Shown here: one piece after another, positions 62,572-64,000 of the stretch
Numbering within the stretch: position 1 is the stretch's first letter
Layout: every line of letters begins with the position of its first letter
NCBI GenBank assembly: GCA_944386045.1
Contig: CALWZO010000019.1
Span: 1 to 64,000 of the forward strand
DNA length: 64,000 nucleotides
From: an uncultured Clostridia bacterium
Lineage (GTDB): Bacteria > Bacillota > Clostridia > Oscillospirales > Ruminococcaceae
Reading direction: 5' to 3'
Notes under the pieces: model-generated
Databases searched by the model: none
What the model was told of the DNA's origin: nothing
The model's input: only the letters and a program-made list of their open reading frames with translations
Program-made: the position numbers and the translations under genes

Positions 62572-62604
62572 AAAGGGTAGGTTTTTCCTGCCCTTTATTT
62601 TTTT
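62572..62604 (+). terminator. Terminator after rpmF
   Basis: 10-pair stem AAAGGGTAGG/CCTGCCCTTT, loop TTTTT, followed by ATTTTTTT. Confidence 0.9.
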
Positions 62605-62686
62605 GTTTGGTTATAAATTGTGGAAAATCACACAAATATATGATATAATATTAAATTGGAAATTTTTATTCAGCAGGAGGTAAACT

Positions 62687-64000
62687 ATGGCTGTTCGCAT
62701 AACCGGCGTGGACCTGGGCAGTCCGGCGCGGGAATACAAGATTTTGCCCGGCGACGAATTGGTGTCCATAAACGGCGAAGAGATAAATGACATGATGGAC
62801 CTTCAGTTCTATTCCGCCGACACGGACCTGCATATATTGCTCAGGCGCGGGGGAGACGATATAAAAATCCACCTGCAAAAGGAGGATACCTACACTCCGC
62901 TGGGACTGGAATTTGAAACATATCTGATAGACAAGCATCACTCCTGCAAAAACAAATGTATTTTTTGCTTTATAGACCAGCTGCCCAAAGGCCTGAGGAA
63001 AGAGTTGTATTTCAAGGATGATGATGAAAGACTGTCGTTCCTTTTCGGCAACTATATCACCCTGACCAACCTGTCCAGGCATGAAATAGACAGAATTAAA
63101 AAGATGAAAATTTCGCCCATAAACATATCTGTGCACACCACAGACCCGGAACTGCGCGTTTTCATGATGAAAAACCCGGCTGCGGCCCAGATAAACCGGC
63201 TTATGGACGAATTTTACGAAGCCGGTATATTTATGAACACCCAGATAGTGCTGTGCAAAGGGGTGAATGACGGACAGCGGCTGAAAAATACCATTGACAG
63301 GATGCACCGGCTGTATCCGCAGGTGCAAAGCTGTTCGATAGTTCCCCTTGGTATGACCAGATACCGCGACGGCCTGCCGCAGCTGGAAAGCTTTTCCGCG
63401 GAGGACTGCCGCCGGCTGATAAAGCAGGTGGACCGGTGGACGCGGGACTTTGAGGCCCGGCACGGCCAGAGAATTGTTTACCTTGCCGATGAATTTTATA
63501 TCAGGGGCGGGGTGGAAATTCCGCCGGCAGGCTATTACGGGGATTTTGCCCAGCTGGAAAACGGGGTCGGAATGGTGCGTAATTTTATTGACAATTTCCT
63601 GGAAGAGGCAGATTATGCCGAAAGCCTGCGGCAGCCGGTGCAGGCGGATATGGCTGTGGGCGAGGCAATGTACCCGACCATGTGCGATGTCATATCCAAA
63701 GCCAACGACAAACTGGGCGGAAAACTGCATATACATGTGCATAAAATAGTAAACAATTTCTTCGGCGGAAATGTCTGGGTTACGGGGCTTATCACCGCCA
63801 CCGACCTGATAGACCAGCTGAAAGGAAAGCTGAAAACAGACCGCCTGCTTTTGTGCGAAGATATGCTGAGAAGCGAAAAGGATATGTTCCTGGACGATAT
63901 GACACCGCAGGATGTGGAAAACCGGCTGGGTGTCACAACAGAGTTTTATCCCAACGACGGTCTGGCACTGGCGCAGCGTCTTTTTAACACAGAATATTAA
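62687..64000 (+). CDS. DUF512 radical SAM protein with PDZ-like N-terminus
   Basis: 437 residues, complete (TAA at 63998-64000). A PDZ-like N-terminal domain (ITGVDLGSPAREYKILPGDE) is followed by the radical SAM CxxxCxxC in HHSCKNKCIFCFIDQLPKGL and DUF512 motifs (NISVHTTDPELRVFMMKNP, QIVLCKGVNDG, SIVPLGMTRYRDGLPQL, YLADEFYI). Widely conserved in Clostridia and often near der, plsX or ribosome genes; its reaction is unknown. GCAGGAGGT precedes the ATG. Confidence 0.92.
   Translation: MAVRITGVDLGSPAREYKILPGDELVSINGEEINDMMDLQFYSADTDLHILLRRGGDDIKIHLQKEDTYTPLGLEFETYLIDKHHSCKNKCIFCFIDQLPKGLRKELYFKDDDERLSFLFGNYITLTNLSRHEIDRIKKMKISPINISVHTTDPELRVFMMKNPAAAQINRLMDEFYEAGIFMNTQIVLCKGVNDGQRLKNTIDRMHRLYPQVQSCSIVPLGMTRYRDGLPQLESFSAEDCRRLIKQVDRWTRDFEARHGQRIVYLADEFYIRGGVEIPPAGYYGDFAQLENGVGMVRNFIDNFLEEADYAESLRQPVQADMAVGEAMYPTMCDVISKANDKLGGKLHIHVHKIVNNFFGGNVWVTGLITATDLIDQLKGKLKTDRLLLCEDMLRSEKDMFLDDMTPQDVENRLGVTTEFYPNDGLALAQRLFNTEY

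Noticed and set aside
62666-63742. 358-codon minus-strand frame opposite the DUF512 gene
   Set aside because: The plus strand carries the CxxxCxxC radical SAM motif and a GCAGGAGGT site.

Overview
This window looks like a chromosomal segment from a spore-forming member of the Bacillota, class Clostridia, probably near the Ruminococcaceae/Oscillospiraceae. The evidence is AGGAGG-type ribosome binding sites almost throughout, consensus sigma-A promoters, sporulation genes (yabP, yabQ, a SpoVB-type flippase, a SigH-like sigma factor), zinc-binding S14, S4, L32 and L36, and the Bacillota order of the S10-spc-alpha ribosomal cluster. Placement below class is inference.

Layout. 1-2.5 kb: rnr (RNase R, cut by the window edge) and tRNA-Asp/tRNA-Thr, clearly more A+T-rich than the rest. 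2.7-8 kb: a leftward dipeptidase, then the conserved cluster spoVB-like/mazG/hup/rqcP/yabP/yabQ/divIC, in which mazG runs in frame into hup. 8-29 kb: housekeeping and accessory genes: sppA, two tandem nucleoside hydrolases (one degenerate), a lone PD-(D/E)XK nuclease-like protein, an XRE-TPR regulator, a ProC-like protein, a MATE exporter, a SigH-like factor, a TPP-riboswitch-controlled thiT, nth, rarA, a degenerate GDPD-like membrane protein, a two-component system, trmK, a Nif3-like protein and rqcH.

29.3-45.3 kb: one uninterrupted ribosomal supercluster from rpsJ to rplQ, including secY, adk, map, a KOW-domain protein, infA and rpoA. Two consensus promoters and a roughly 300-base leader with an intrinsic-terminator-like hairpin precede it. 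45.5-64 kb: a cation diffusion facilitator with a terminator-like leader, a solo peptidoglycan-binding domain, a HAD phosphatase/lipase/adenine deaminase group, ybaK, an ABC-F ATPase, an aminotransferase, a Nudix hydrolase, tRNA-Val, a surface SGNH-hydrolase/Ig-repeat protein, mtaB, a D,D-carboxypeptidase, pgi, a small P-loop protein, yceD-rpmF and a radical SAM protein of the DUF512 type.

How the genes connect. RqcP and RqcH, 20 kb apart, are the two known partners of alanine-tailing ribosome rescue. The nucleoside hydrolases and adenine deaminase would feed purine salvage. SpoVB-like, DivIC, the D,D-carboxypeptidase and the peptidoglycan-binding protein concern the envelope or spore cortex. 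I found no prophage, insertion sequence, CRISPR array or evident multi-gene defence island. The most unusual signals are the mazG-hup fused frame, the ribosome-binding-site hairpin before yabP, the attenuator-like S10 leader, several enzyme-family members that have lost key residues, and the compositional break near 2.5 kb.
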